Of a DNA stretch of 33,222 nucleotides, positions 22,678 to 31,427 are shown in pieces. The notes under the pieces were generated by a model. The model made no database searches. It was given only the letters and a program-made list of their open reading frames with translations, and had not been told where the DNA came from. Each line of letters starts with the position of its first letter. Position 1 is the stretch's first letter. The position numbers and the translations under genes are program-made. This stretch comes from Gammaproteobacteria bacterium TMED112. Lineage in GTDB: Bacteria; Pseudomonadota; Gammaproteobacteria; Magnimaribacterales; TMED112. The stretch is from NCBI GenBank assembly GCA_002170245.2, contig NHFN02000017.1, positions 1 through 33,222 on the forward strand, written 5' to 3'.

Positions 22678-24298
22678 TTGGATAATTAGGACCACCACCA
22701 CCTTCTGGTGAAACCCAATCAATATTTTGCGATGGTTCTTTTATATCGCATGTTTTGCAATGAATGCAGTTTTGGGAATTGATTTGAAATCTTTTATTGC
22801 CATCTTCTTCAACTATTTCATAAACTCCGGCAGGACAATATTTTTGCGCAGGCTCATCATAAAGTTCAAGGGTTTTGGCAATAGGTAAGTCTGGATCCTT
22901 AAGCACAAGATGGCAAGGCTGTTCTTCTTCATGATAGGTGTTTGATAGATAAACTGAACTTAATTTATCGAAAGTAATTTCATTGTCATATTTTGGATAA
23001 TCAATTTTCTTACAATCCTTAGCAAGTTTTAAGGATTCATGATCAGGCGTAGGGTGGTTCAGTGTAAAAGGTAAATTGCCTCTGAAAACTAATTGATCTA
23101 TTACATTCATCGCTGCACCAATGAGACCTCCGAATTTATGAAAGAATGGATTAAAATTTCTTGACTTATAAAGCTCGGTATAAAGCCAGGTTTTTTTGAC
23201 TTCTTCATCTAAGCTTTTCATATTTCCGTCTATATTCGAAGCTATGACTTTCGCTGCCTCAATTCCTGATTTCATCGCGGTATGGGAGCCTTTGATCTTT
23301 GAAAAATTTAAAGTTCCAGCATTACAACCCACAAGATAACCGCCTGGAAACTCCATGCTTGGCAAACTTTGTAATCCACCTTTTATTAATGCTCTGGCAC
23401 CATAAGATATTCTCTTACCATTTTTGAGATATTTTTTAATAGCTGGGTGTGATTTCCATCTCTGGAATTCATCATATGGGCTTAAATGAGGATTTTTATA
23501 ATCCAGAGGTATAACAAGTCCTAATAGGACTTGTTTTTTTTCAGTGTGGTACATGTAGGAACCACCAGGAGTATCATCTGGAAGTGGCCACCCATTAGTG
23601 TGCATGACTAGACCTTCTTCGTGTAGTTCATTATCAACTTCCCATATTTCTTTAAAACCAATACCGTAGTGTTGTGGATCTTTACCTTTATCTAGTTGAA
23701 ATTTTTTGATGAGCTGTTTACCTAAATGGCCCCTGCATCCTTCTGCGAAAACTGTTGCCTCATTAGCTATTATTTCCATTCCCGGCTGAAATGAATCTTT
23801 TGGGTTTCCATCAGCATCAACGCCCATATCCCCTGTTATGACTCCATTAACCTTACCATCTTTGAATATTATTTCAGCTGCAGGAAAACCAGGAAAAACG
23901 TCTACACCTAATGTCTCTGCCTGTTCTGCAAGCCACCTACACAAGTTTCCTAAACTAAGGATGTAATTACCATGATTCTGCATTGTTGGCATAACAAAAG
24001 ATGGCACAGGTAAGCTGTATTTATCATTGATCAGAAACTTAATTGAATCTCTTTTGACCTTTACATCCAAAGGTGCTCCTTTTTCTTTCCAGTCTGGTAT
24101 TAGCTCGTCTAAAGCAGTTGTCTCAAATACATTTCCTGAGAGGATATGGCCACCAATTTCAGCACTTTTTTCAAGCAAGCAGATGGTTTTGTCTAAATTC
24201 TTTTCTTTAAAGATTTGTGCAAGCTTTATAGCTGTTGCAAGACCAGAAGGACCTCCGCCAATTATGACGACATCATAATCCATTGATTCTCTTTCCAT
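22670..24298 (-). CDS. Electron transfer flavoprotein-ubiquinone oxidoreductase
   Basis: A 542-residue ETF-QO, which takes electrons from reduced EtfAB and passes them to ubiquinone at the inner membrane. The N-terminal FAD site GGGPSG (14-19), GGHILSGNVF after it, and the C-terminal [4Fe-4S] ligands C488, C511, C514 and C517 (in CPAGVYEI and CIHCKTC) are present, ending in GGGGPNYPNM as usual. I start at the second possible ATG (24298), which gives the MERES start typical of bacterial homologues and has a TAGAG ribosome binding site; ATGs at 24310 and 24283 are alternatives. It is divergent from etfB across a short AT-rich gap that should hold promoters for both. Confidence 0.96.
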   Translation of the reverse strand: MERESMDYDVVIIGGGPSGLATAIKLAQIFKEKNLDKTICLLEKSAEIGGHILSGNVFETTALDELIPDWKEKGAPLDVKVKRDSIKFLINDKYSLPVPSFVMPTMQNHGNYILSLGNLCRWLAEQAETLGVDVFPGFPAAEIIFKDGKVNGVITGDMGVDADGNPKDSFQPGMEIIANEATVFAEGCRGHLGKQLIKKFQLDKGKDPQHYGIGFKEIWEVDNELHEEGLVMHTNGWPLPDDTPGGSYMYHTEKKQVLLGLVIPLDYKNPHLSPYDEFQRWKSHPAIKKYLKNGKRISYGARALIKGGLQSLPSMEFPGGYLVGCNAGTLNFSKIKGSHTAMKSGIEAAKVIASNIDGNMKSLDEEVKKTWLYTELYKSRNFNPFFHKFGGLIGAAMNVIDQLVFRGNLPFTLNHPTPDHESLKLAKDCKKIDYPKYDNEITFDKLSSVYLSNTYHEEEQPCHLVLKDPDLPIAKTLELYDEPAQKYCPAGVYEIVEEDGNKRFQINSQNCIHCKTCDIKEPSQNIDWVSPEGGGGPNYPNM

Positions 24299-24365
24299 AT
24301 TCTCTACCATGGTGTTTAATTTTTATCTATTTCCTATATATTACTAATTGACGAGATTTAAATAT

Positions 24366-25115
24366 ATGAAAATTCTGATTCCCATTAAAAGAGTAAATGA
24401 CTACAACGTCAAGGTAAGGCCAAATCAAACAAATACAGATGTTGATCTCAGCAATGTAAAAATGGCAATGAATCCATTCTGTGAAATAGCTGTTGAGGAA
24501 GCCATCAGATTAAAAGAAGCCGGAAAAGCTGAGGAAATAGTTGTTGTAACAATTGGTGATGACAAACATCAAGAACAACTTAGAACAGCTTTAGCGTTAG
24601 GTGCAGATAGAGCTCTGCTTGTAAAAACAGATAACGTACTACAGCCATTAGATATCGCTAAAACTTTGGCTAAGGTTTTCGAAAAAGAGTCAGCAGATCT
24701 AATAATAATGGGAAAAGTTGGAATTGACGGTGACAATAATCAAACTGGCCAAATGTTTGCTGCATTAACGAATTTACCGCAAGTGACATTTGCTTCTGAA
24801 GTTGAAATTAATGGAAATAGTGTACATGTTACTAGGGAGATCGATGGTGGACTTGAAACTTTGACTGCTGAAATGCCCGCCGTTATAACGACCGATCTTA
24901 GGCTGAATGAGCCTAGATATGCTTCTTTGCCAAACATTATGAAAGCTAAAAGAAAGCCGCTTGAGGAGCTCTCCCTTGAAGAACTTGGTATAAATATTGA
25001 AACCAAAATTACTACTTTGAAGGTTGAATCGCCTCCTGAAAGACAAGAAGGGGTAAAAGTAGAGACTGTAGATCAATTGGTTGATAAATTAAGAAACGAG
25101 GCAAAAGTAATATGA
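24366..25115 (+). CDS. etfB: Electron transfer flavoprotein beta subunit
   Basis: A 249-residue EtfB, the AMP-binding subunit of the soluble ETF that accepts electrons from acyl-CoA and related dehydrogenases. It shows the classic N-terminus [29 protein letters not shown], the [12 protein letters not shown] segment and a central [15 protein letters not shown] element (the AMP/domain-interface region). The frame is open six codons further upstream to a TTG, but the ATG at 24366 gives the canonical length. It overlaps etfA by four bases (ATGA). Partners in this window are ETF-QO, divergent next door, and the acyl-CoA dehydrogenase pair at 27.7-30.0 kb. Confidence 0.96.
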   Translation: MKILIPIKRVNDYNVKVRPNQTNTDVDLSNVKMAMNPFCEIAVEEAIRLKEAGKAEEIVVVTIGDDKHQEQLRTALALGADRALLVKTDNVLQPLDIAKTLAKVFEKESADLIIMGKVGIDGDNNQTGQMFAALTNLPQVTFASEVEINGNSVHVTREIDGGLETLTAEMPAVITTDLRLNEPRYASLPNIMKAKRKPLEELSLEELGINIETKITTLKVESPPERQEGVKVETVDQLVDKLRNEAKVI

Positions 25116-26044
25116 AAACATTAGTGATAGCTGAGCATAATGGAGAAAATTTATCAGCAGCAACTTTAAGCGTAGTTGATGCTGCAAAGAAACTTGGAAG
25201 GGATATAGATTTACTTGTTGCGAGTAATTCAGCTTCAAATGTTCTTAAAGAAGCAAAAGCAGTTGAAGGTGTGAGCACAGTATTAGATTTCAGCGACGAA
25301 AAATTTGCGAATGAAATAGCAGAAGATCTTGCGGCTTGTATTGTTTCAGTAAGAGAAAATTATGACTTTTTCTTAGCTAGTTCAAGCACATCAGGAAAAA
25401 ATAATCTTCCAAGAGCTGCAGCATTATTAGATATACAACAAATTTCTGAAGTTACTGAAATTATTGACGATAAAACTTTTAAAAAGCCAATTTATGCTGG
25501 CTCTTGCATTGCAACTGTTCAATCCTCACAAGAAAAGAATGCTCTGACAATTAGAACAACATCATTTGAAAAGACTGGTGCGTCTGGAGGTTCAGCAAAA
25601 ATTGAAACAAAGGATGTTCCGGACACTGTCTCAAGAAAGTCTGGATTTGTTAAAAATGAGCTTACTGTTTCTGACAGGCCAGAATTAACAGCAGCAGATA
25701 TAATTGTTTCAGGTGGAAGAGGGATGCAAAATGGGGAGAATTTTGCTCTTCTTGAAGCTGTTGCGACAAAACTTAATGCTGCAGTAGGCGCGTCTAGAGC
25801 TGCAGTTGACTCTGGTTTTGTACCTAATGATTATCAAGTTGGTCAAACTGGAAAATCTGTTGCACCAAACCTTTATATTGCGGTAGGTATATCAGGAGCA
25901 ATACAACATTTAGCAGGCATGAAAGACTCAAAAACAATCGTAGCTATTAACAAAGACGAGGAAGCACCTATCTTCAAAGTTGCCGATTATGGTCTTGTTG
26001 CAGATCTATTTGAGGCCCTACCAGACTTAGAATCAAAACTCTAA
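25112..26044 (+). CDS. etfA: Electron transfer flavoprotein alpha subunit
   Basis: A 310-residue EtfA, which holds the redox-active FAD. The N-terminal domain begins [10 protein letters not shown]; the C-terminal FAD domain shows [13 protein letters not shown] (about 196-208), [13 protein letters not shown] (about 226-238), the [22 protein letters not shown] region, and a terminal [20 protein letters not shown]. All are standard for EtfA. It is translationally coupled to etfB. The stop codon overlaps, on the opposite strand, the stop of a 54-codon membrane protein gene (26041). Confidence 0.96.
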   Translation: MKTLVIAEHNGENLSAATLSVVDAAKKLGRDIDLLVASNSASNVLKEAKAVEGVSTVLDFSDEKFANEIAEDLAACIVSVRENYDFFLASSSTSGKNNLPRAAALLDIQQISEVTEIIDDKTFKKPIYAGSCIATVQSSQEKNALTIRTTSFEKTGASGGSAKIETKDVPDTVSRKSGFVKNELTVSDRPELTAADIIVSGGRGMQNGENFALLEAVATKLNAAVGASRAAVDSGFVPNDYQVGQTGKSVAPNLYIAVGISGAIQHLAGMKDSKTIVAINKDEEAPIFKVADYGLVADLFEALPDLESKL

Positions 26045-26205
26045 ATAATAGTCGCAACAATTACACCTACCAAGGTAAGAAAAACAACTAACAGGCTTAT
26101 TAGAGCTACAATTACTCTCAGTGGATTATCTTCAATCATATCCTCTAAATTATCTTGCTTCCCTGTTCCTGAAATCAGAGAAAATAAATCATTTAATAAT
26201 TTCAT
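26041..26205 (-). CDS. 54-residue single-helix membrane protein
   Basis: A short gene on the minus strand between etfA and nfuA. Translation gives 54 residues: an N-terminal soluble part with hydrophobic positions spaced as in an amphipathic helix (MKLLNDLFSLISG), an acidic stretch (NLEDMIEDNP), then one strongly hydrophobic helix (about 31-54) running to the C-terminus. It fills the whole 181-base gap except about 20 bases before nfuA, converges on etfA with overlapping stop codons, and is divergent from nfuA. The shape is similar to small tail-anchored DUF2970-like proteins, but I cannot claim that family. Real-gene evidence is the frame filling the gap and the sharp hydrophobic pattern. 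Confidence 0.6.
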   Translation of the reverse strand: MKLLNDLFSLISGTGKQDNLEDMIEDNPLRVIVALISLLVVFLTLVGVIVATII

Positions 26206-26225
26206 AGTAAACTTACATAATAATT

Positions 26226-26804
26226 ATGATAAATGTAACTGCAACAGCTGAAGAATACCTCTCGGAACTCATTAGCAAAAAAGATTTTAAATGCGATATT
26301 AGAATTTTTGTGTCAGATCCAGGCACACCCAGAGCAGAAACTTGTCTGGCTTTTTGTAAAGAAGATGAGTCTGAGCCAACAGATCATAAAATTAAATATA
26401 AAAATTTCATTTTATTTATTGAAGAAAAAAGTTTAGCGTTTCTTGATGACGCTGAGGTAAATTACGATAAAGACAATTTTGGCGGTCAACTTACCATAAA
26501 AGCACCTAGTTCCAGGGTTCCCAATATTGGAGAAAACTCTACACTTGAAGATAAAGTCAACTACATTCTATATGATGAGATTAATCCACAATTAGCCTCT
26601 CATGGTGGAAATGTTCACTTAGACTGCATTACAAAAGATAATTTTGTTGTGCTTCAGTTTGGAGGTGGTTGTCAAGGTTGTGGCATGGTAGACGTCACGC
26701 TCAAAGAGGGCATTGAAAAAACACTTCTAGAAAAAGTACCAGAGCTCAAAGGTGTAAAAGACATCACTGATCACTCTGAAAACGAAAACGCTTATTACAA
26801 ATAA
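26226..26804 (+). CDS. nfuA: Fe-S cluster carrier NfuA
   Basis: A 192-residue NfuA-type scaffold/carrier that delivers [4Fe-4S] clusters to apoproteins in the cytoplasm. The N-terminal half (about 1-95) is a degenerate A-type (IscA-like) domain; the C-terminal Nfu domain (about 108-185) has the cluster-ligating CxxC as GGGCQGCGM, with cysteines at 149 and 152, the same positions as in E. coli NfuA. Length is also the same as in E. coli. It is single on its strand, divergent from the 54-residue gene and convergent with csiV across two bases. Possible clients nearby are ETF-QO and perhaps ferrochelatase. Confidence 0.95.
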   Translation: MINVTATAEEYLSELISKKDFKCDIRIFVSDPGTPRAETCLAFCKEDESEPTDHKIKYKNFILFIEEKSLAFLDDAEVNYDKDNFGGQLTIKAPSSRVPNIGENSTLEDKVNYILYDEINPQLASHGGNVHLDCITKDNFVVLQFGGGCQGCGMVDVTLKEGIEKTLLEKVPELKGVKDITDHSENENAYYK

Positions 26805-26826
26805 TCCTAATTTTCTTCTTTAGGAT
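26804..26826. terminator. Possible weak hairpin between converging nfuA and csiV
   Basis: ATCCTAA (26804-26810) can pair with TTAGGAT (26820-26826) around a nine-base T-rich loop, right at the junction where nfuA and csiV converge. There is no clean T-run after either arm, so it is at best a weak bidirectional terminator. Confidence 0.25.
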
Positions 26827-27586
26827 AATCATAAACGCCCACAAGCAATCCTATTTTTGGGTGATCAAAATAGTGAAACTCATCTAAAGAGATTCGTCTT
26901 TGCTCATCAAGTATAAATATTTCAGTCTCGATATTATTTTCATCTTCATTGGTTTTCTCTGTCTTAAAACTACCAATTAGTGGTTTCACATTAAATTCAG
27001 ATTTGCTCATTAAATAAGAGTTTTTTAGGACATCAGTACCAATTGCACATTTCGCATGTATTCTGGGATATCTAGATTGAAAAACTTTTACAATGCACTG
27101 GTTTTCATTATCAGATACTAGGATAAAAGGTGTATTTTCTTCATTATCTAGTGGCTGGAACCAGGACTTATGATTTGACAATTCTAGGTCTTTAATTTGT
27201 GATATTCTTCGCATTGTTCCATTGAGTTCATGATCATTTACATCTATTAATCTGTAAACTTTGGGAGGCACAAAAGTCTCTTCTTGAATTAGTACTTCTC
27301 CCTCAGTATCCACAAATATCTCATCTACAAATTCAAAATCAATTTTGACTTGGCCCTCAGTAAGCTCAATAGTATCAAGGTTAATCTCAGGCATTTTTGG
27401 AATTTCAGGAACAAGAATTTCATTGGCTAGAGAAAAATTCTCAACTTTTGGGAACGATTCATTTGTACTTTGATTTTTCCAAATTAATGAAGCAACTTCA
27501 ACTTTTACGTACTTAGTCTCCTCTTGAGAAAAAATTTGCAAAGACAGGGCTAGAAAAACCGCTATATACTTGAAAAATAGACGCAT
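26807..27586 (-). CDS. csiV: CsiV-like periplasmic protein
   Basis: A 259-residue exported protein. A signal peptide covers about residues 1-20 (basic start, LALSLQIF core). The body is acidic with little obvious motif until the end, where RRISLDEFHYFDHPKIGLLVGVY matches the conserved C-terminus of CsiV (peptidoglycan-binding protein studied in Vibrio, linked to the periplasmic response to certain D-amino acids and peptidoglycan). An internal W-P-D segment (LELSNHKSWFQPL) also fits. In other gammaproteobacteria csiV lies next to mfd; mfd is not seen here. Divergent from the acyl-CoA dehydrogenase run across 84 bases. Family call rests mainly on the C-terminal motif. Confidence 0.75.
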   Translation of the reverse strand: MRLFFKYIAVFLALSLQIFSQEETKYVKVEVASLIWKNQSTNESFPKVENFSLANEILVPEIPKMPEINLDTIELTEGQVKIDFEFVDEIFVDTEGEVLIQEETFVPPKVYRLIDVNDHELNGTMRRISQIKDLELSNHKSWFQPLDNEENTPFILVSDNENQCIVKVFQSRYPRIHAKCAIGTDVLKNSYLMSKSEFNVKPLIGSFKTEKTNEDENNIETEIFILDEQRRISLDEFHYFDHPKIGLLVGVYDYPKEEN

Positions 27587-27670
27587 AAAGTTTTTAATAC
27601 CAAAAGAGTTTAATCATTAACTTACTAAGATAATACAAGATTTTATTTAACGAATGGAAGAGGGTAAATT

Positions 27671-28861
27671 ATGGATCTAAATTTTTCGAAAGAAGACTTA
27701 GAATTTCGCGATGAAGTAAGAGAGTTCTTGGATAAAGAATATCCAAAACATATCAAGGAAAAAATGAATAATGGGGATGAGCTCTCCAGAGAAGAGATTG
27801 TTGAATGGCATAAAGCAGTTGCTAAGAAAGGCTGGATGGGGCACTCTTGGCCTGTAGAACATGGTGGCACCGGATGGGATGCTACAAAAGTTTATTTATA
27901 CCTCAGAGAGCTAGCTCTCGCAGGATGTCCAACATTTGTACCTTTTGGTTTGCAAATGGTTGCGCCTGTAATATGGACTTTTGGTTCAGAAGAACAAAAA
28001 AAGAAATTCCTTCCTAGAATTTTAAATTTTGATGACTGGTGGTGCCAAGGTTATTCAGAACCAGGCTCAGGTTCTGATCTTGCTTCTTTGAAATGCAAAG
28101 CTGTCAAAGAAGGTGATGAGTATGTTCTGAATGGTCAAAAAACATGGACGACTTTAGGACAACATGCAGATTGGATTTTTGTTTTAGTAAGAACAAATGA
28201 TTCTGGCAAGAAACAAGAAGGCATTACTTTTATTCTTGTTGATATGAAAACACCAGGCATCGAAGTTAAACCTATTATCACCATAGATGGTGATCATGAA
28301 GTTAATGAAATTTGGTTTGACAACGTCAGGGTGCCTGCAGAAAATGTTGTTGGCGAGGAAGGCCAAGGCTGGACTTACGCCAAATTTCTTCTTTTCCATG
28401 AAAGAAGCTCAATTGCAGGTGCACCAAACATGAGAAGAGTGCTTAATAGTTTAAAAATTAAGGCTAAAAATACTTATCATACTGATAAACCTTTATCCGA
28501 AGACAAGAATTTTCAATCTAAAGTTGCACAATTCGAATTAGACCTTGACGCGCTAGAAATGACGGAATTGAGAGGTTTAGCAGCCATGAGAGAAGGTAAG
28601 AGCCCAGGAGCTGAATCTTCACTGTTGAAGATTAAAGGTACTGAGTTACAACAAAGAATTACAACTCTTGCTGTTGAGATGGCTGGCCATGAAGGCATGC
28701 CATACGGTGGCCCTTATGGATTCTCCGATGTTGAAGTTGCTGCGACGAAATCTGATCAAATTTCTGCGCCAAAATACCTTAATTTTAGAAAAGTAACAAT
28801 TTATGGTGGTACAAATGAAATTCAAAAAAATATCATTGCCAAAGCTGTTCTGGGTATATAA
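27671..28861 (+). CDS. Acyl-CoA dehydrogenase, larger subunit of a probable heteromeric pair
   Basis: A 396-residue FAD-dependent acyl-CoA dehydrogenase. It carries the family signature YSEPGSGSDLAS (about 133-144), NGQKTW for substrate/FAD contacts, and a C-terminal IYGGTNEIQKNIIAK motif. WPVEHGGTGW near residue 60 and FHERSSIAGAPNMRRV resemble pimeloyl-CoA dehydrogenase large subunits and the alpha subunits of steroid-degrading alpha2beta2 dehydrogenases. The next gene is the matching smaller subunit, nine bases away. Such enzymes oxidise CoA esters of dicarboxylic, branched or polycyclic acids and pass electrons to ETF. The start has an AGAGGG ribosome binding site seven bases upstream. 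Substrate not determinable. Confidence 0.92.
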   Translation: MDLNFSKEDLEFRDEVREFLDKEYPKHIKEKMNNGDELSREEIVEWHKAVAKKGWMGHSWPVEHGGTGWDATKVYLYLRELALAGCPTFVPFGLQMVAPVIWTFGSEEQKKKFLPRILNFDDWWCQGYSEPGSGSDLASLKCKAVKEGDEYVLNGQKTWTTLGQHADWIFVLVRTNDSGKKQEGITFILVDMKTPGIEVKPIITIDGDHEVNEIWFDNVRVPAENVVGEEGQGWTYAKFLLFHERSSIAGAPNMRRVLNSLKIKAKNTYHTDKPLSEDKNFQSKVAQFELDLDALEMTELRGLAAMREGKSPGAESSLLKIKGTELQQRITTLAVEMAGHEGMPYGGPYGFSDVEVAATKSDQISAPKYLNFRKVTIYGGTNEIQKNIIAKAVLGI

Positions 28862-28870
28862 GAGGTTCAA

Positions 28871-29953
28871 ATGAACTTAAGTTACACTGACGAGCAAAAC
28901 CTTTTAAGGGACAGTGTCTCTAAATTCTGCGGTTCAGATTATGACTTCGAAACACGAATGAAAAGTGTTAATTCAGATCATGGTTATAATCCTGAGCATT
29001 GGAAATTATTTGCAGAACTAGGCTGGCTAGCTATCCCTTTTTCAGAGGATTTAGGCGGTCTTGATGGTGGAGATGTAGATTTAAGTCTGATGTTCGAAGA
29101 GTTCGGTAAATCTATAGTTGTAGAACCATATTTAGCAAACGTTGTACTCTCAGGAGGCGTTCTTAAAAGAAGTGATTCAGAAAATAAATCACAAATTATT
29201 GAACATATTATTACTGGGGAAAAACAAGTGTCTCTTGCAAATTATGAACCACAAAAAGGTTTTAACCTTGATAATGTAGATTGTGAAATCTTAGAAGATG
29301 GTAGCGTAAGTGGCTTGAAAACAACAGTTCTAAATGCCCCAAATGCAGATTTCTTCTTAGTTTTTGGGAAACTGGGTTCAGGCCATGCTTTTGCACTTGT
29401 TCCAAAAGATGCTGAAGGTTTAAACCTTACTTCTTATAAAACTTATGACGGTTTTGTATCAGGTGATCTGCATATGGAAAATTGCAAAGCAAATGAAGTG
29501 TTCTCAAAATCTGATGCACTGGAAATTTTAAATAAGGCTATTCTGGAGGGAATAGTTTGTGTAAGTTCTGAAGCCATTGGAGCAATGGAAACTTGCTATA
29601 AACTTACTATTGAATACACTCAACAGAGAGAACAGTTTGGTCAGTCTCTTTCGAAGTTTCAAGCATTGCAACATAGAATGGTTGACATGTTTATGGAGAC
29701 GGAATTTAGTAAGTCCTTTTTATTGAAGGTTTTAGCAACAAATGATGAAAATGAGAGAAAAAAGTTAGTGTATGGTCTTAAGAATCAGGTAGCTAAAGCA
29801 GGCAAATATGTGGGAGAAGAAGCTGTTCAACTTCACGGTGGAATGGGCGTTACTGAGGAGATGTCAGTAGGCCATTATCTGAAAAGACTACTGGTAATTA
29901 CAAACCTTTTTGGTAGTTCAGACTACTTTCTAGATAAATACATCGACAGTTAA
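28871..29953 (+). CDS. Acyl-CoA dehydrogenase, smaller subunit of the pair
   Basis: A 360-residue acyl-CoA dehydrogenase homologue. The N-terminal helical domain (SYTDEQNLLRDSV) and the C-terminal domain (REQFGQSLSKFQALQHRMVDM, then VQLHGGMGVTEE) are well conserved. The middle beta-domain has lost the usual SEP-GSGSD signature, reading ITGEKQVSLANYEP instead. This asymmetry with the preceding complete subunit is typical of heteromeric dehydrogenases such as PimC/PimD or the FadE pairs of sterol degradation, where only one subunit contributes a full FAD/active site. An AGAGG ribosome binding site lies just before the ATG. The next gene (GAPDH) starts one base after its stop. Confidence 0.9.
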   Translation: MNLSYTDEQNLLRDSVSKFCGSDYDFETRMKSVNSDHGYNPEHWKLFAELGWLAIPFSEDLGGLDGGDVDLSLMFEEFGKSIVVEPYLANVVLSGGVLKRSDSENKSQIIEHIITGEKQVSLANYEPQKGFNLDNVDCEILEDGSVSGLKTTVLNAPNADFFLVFGKLGSGHAFALVPKDAEGLNLTSYKTYDGFVSGDLHMENCKANEVFSKSDALEILNKAILEGIVCVSSEAIGAMETCYKLTIEYTQQREQFGQSLSKFQALQHRMVDMFMETEFSKSFLLKVLATNDENERKKLVYGLKNQVAKAGKYVGEEAVQLHGGMGVTEEMSVGHYLKRLLVITNLFGSSDYFLDKYIDS

Positions 29954-29954
29954 A

Positions 29955-31427
29955 TTGGTCAAGAGATTCAACCCTGATAAGCGGAGAAGACCCAAGGTCC
30001 AAGATTATTTTGGTGACTGGAAATGGCGTGAAGCACTTTCAGAATCAATGGTACCTATAATAGGTAAACTCTTTAGGAGTGGTGTGCATCTTTTAATGTA
30101 TGGTAGGCCGCTTGTAAATTGTTCTGCAATTGAAATTATGAAACTTCATAGATTTGTCAGAGAGGCGGAAGGTAATGAGCTAAGCGAGCTTGAAACTTAT
30201 CCAATAATAGAACAAATTTCAAAAATGAAACTTATGCCTTGTGAGATTGATATAGGTGAGATAGTTGTGCATTTATTGGATAATAAAGACTTAGATGCTG
30301 AGCATTACGTTAAGGGGATGCTAGAAGATCAACAAAGGACAAAGAGATCTTACCCTCTAAGACCAAAGGATGTAGTTTTATATGGTTTTGGCAGAATCGG
30401 TAGATTATTAGCTAGAATATTGGTTTCTGATACAGGAGCAGGAACTAAGTGGCGTTTGAGAGCAGTAGTTGTAAGAGATACTGATCATGAAGATGATTTA
30501 ATAAAAAGAGCAAGTTTACTTAGAAATGATAGCGTGCATGGCACATTTCCAGGCACAATCAGGGTCAATAAAAATAACAACTCTTTAATAGTAAATGGTA
30601 ATGAAATATTTATTATTTATTCAAATGATCCTAGAAAAGTTAATTACAAACAATATGGCATCAAAAAAGCCACTATAGTTGACAATACCGGAGCCTGGAC
30701 TGACGAAGAGAGCCTAAATCAACATATTAAAAACCCTTCAGCCGAGAGAGTTATTTTAACAGCACCAGGACAAGGCAAAATTAAGAACATTGTTTATGGC
30801 ATAAACGATGAGAAGCTAAAAGGAGATGAAAATATAGTTGCAGCAGCGTCATGTACAACTAATGCTATCACTCCACCACTTAGACTTATTGACGATGCTT
30901 TTAAAATCCAAAATGGCCATATTGAAACCATCCATGCCTATACAAATGATCAAAACCTAGTCGACAATTACCATAAATCTGATAGAAGAGGTAGGGGAGC
31001 AGCATTAAACCTCGTTATAACTGATACTGGAGCAGCCAAAGCTGTTTCCGATATAATTCCAGAGCTGAAAGGCAAGTTAACAGCCAATGCTATTAGAGTT
31101 CCTACTCCAAATGTGAGTCTCGCAATTATGAATCTAAGCCTTAAAAAAAGTGTAGGAGTTGAAGAGCTAAATAATCTTTTTAAACAAGCTGCTTTCAATT
31201 CGTATTTAAGAACAATTATTGATTATTCTAATAATATCGATGGTGTTTCTTCTGATTTTTACAGTAACGAATTTGCTTGTGTTTATGATGCACAAGCAAC
31301 AATTACCAATTTTAACTGTGTAACTATTTACGTCTGGTACGATAACGAGTATGGTTACTCCAAGCAAGTTGTAAGGCTTTTGAAAAAAGTTCTTGGTGTT
31401 AATTTAATTAGATACCCAAAACAGTAA
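29955..31427 (+). CDS. Long-form glyceraldehyde-3-phosphate dehydrogenase
   Basis: A 490-residue GAPDH with a 135-residue N-terminal extension. The enzyme part shows the NAD-binding GFGRIGR (144-150), NDSVHGTF (191-198), catalytic Cys300 in ASCTTN, and His327 in IHAYTNDQ, plus WYDNEYGYS near the end. The extension contains the block MVPIIGKLFR...YGRPLVN...LHRFVREAEG, which is characteristic of a long GAPDH-like paralogue found beside the nqr operon in pseudomonads and other gammaproteobacteria. Normal GAPDH is about 330 residues. The start is a TTG one base after the preceding stop, with no ribosome binding site visible. The stop abuts the nqrA ATG. The role of the extension and whether the enzyme works in the gluconeogenic direction are unknown. 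Confidence 0.93.
   Translation: MVKRFNPDKRRRPKVQDYFGDWKWREALSESMVPIIGKLFRSGVHLLMYGRPLVNCSAIEIMKLHRFVREAEGNELSELETYPIIEQISKMKLMPCEIDIGEIVVHLLDNKDLDAEHYVKGMLEDQQRTKRSYPLRPKDVVLYGFGRIGRLLARILVSDTGAGTKWRLRAVVVRDTDHEDDLIKRASLLRNDSVHGTFPGTIRVNKNNNSLIVNGNEIFIIYSNDPRKVNYKQYGIKKATIVDNTGAWTDEESLNQHIKNPSAERVILTAPGQGKIKNIVYGINDEKLKGDENIVAAASCTTNAITPPLRLIDDAFKIQNGHIETIHAYTNDQNLVDNYHKSDRRGRGAALNLVITDTGAAKAVSDIIPELKGKLTANAIRVPTPNVSLAIMNLSLKKSVGVEELNNLFKQAAFNSYLRTIIDYSNNIDGVSSDFYSNEFACVYDAQATITNFNCVTIYVWYDNEYGYSKQVVRLLKKVLGVNLIRYPKQ

Noticed and set aside
24740-25076. Two long open frames antisense to etfB
   Set aside because: Both are shadows of etfB, which is certain, and neither resembles a protein family or has its own start signals.
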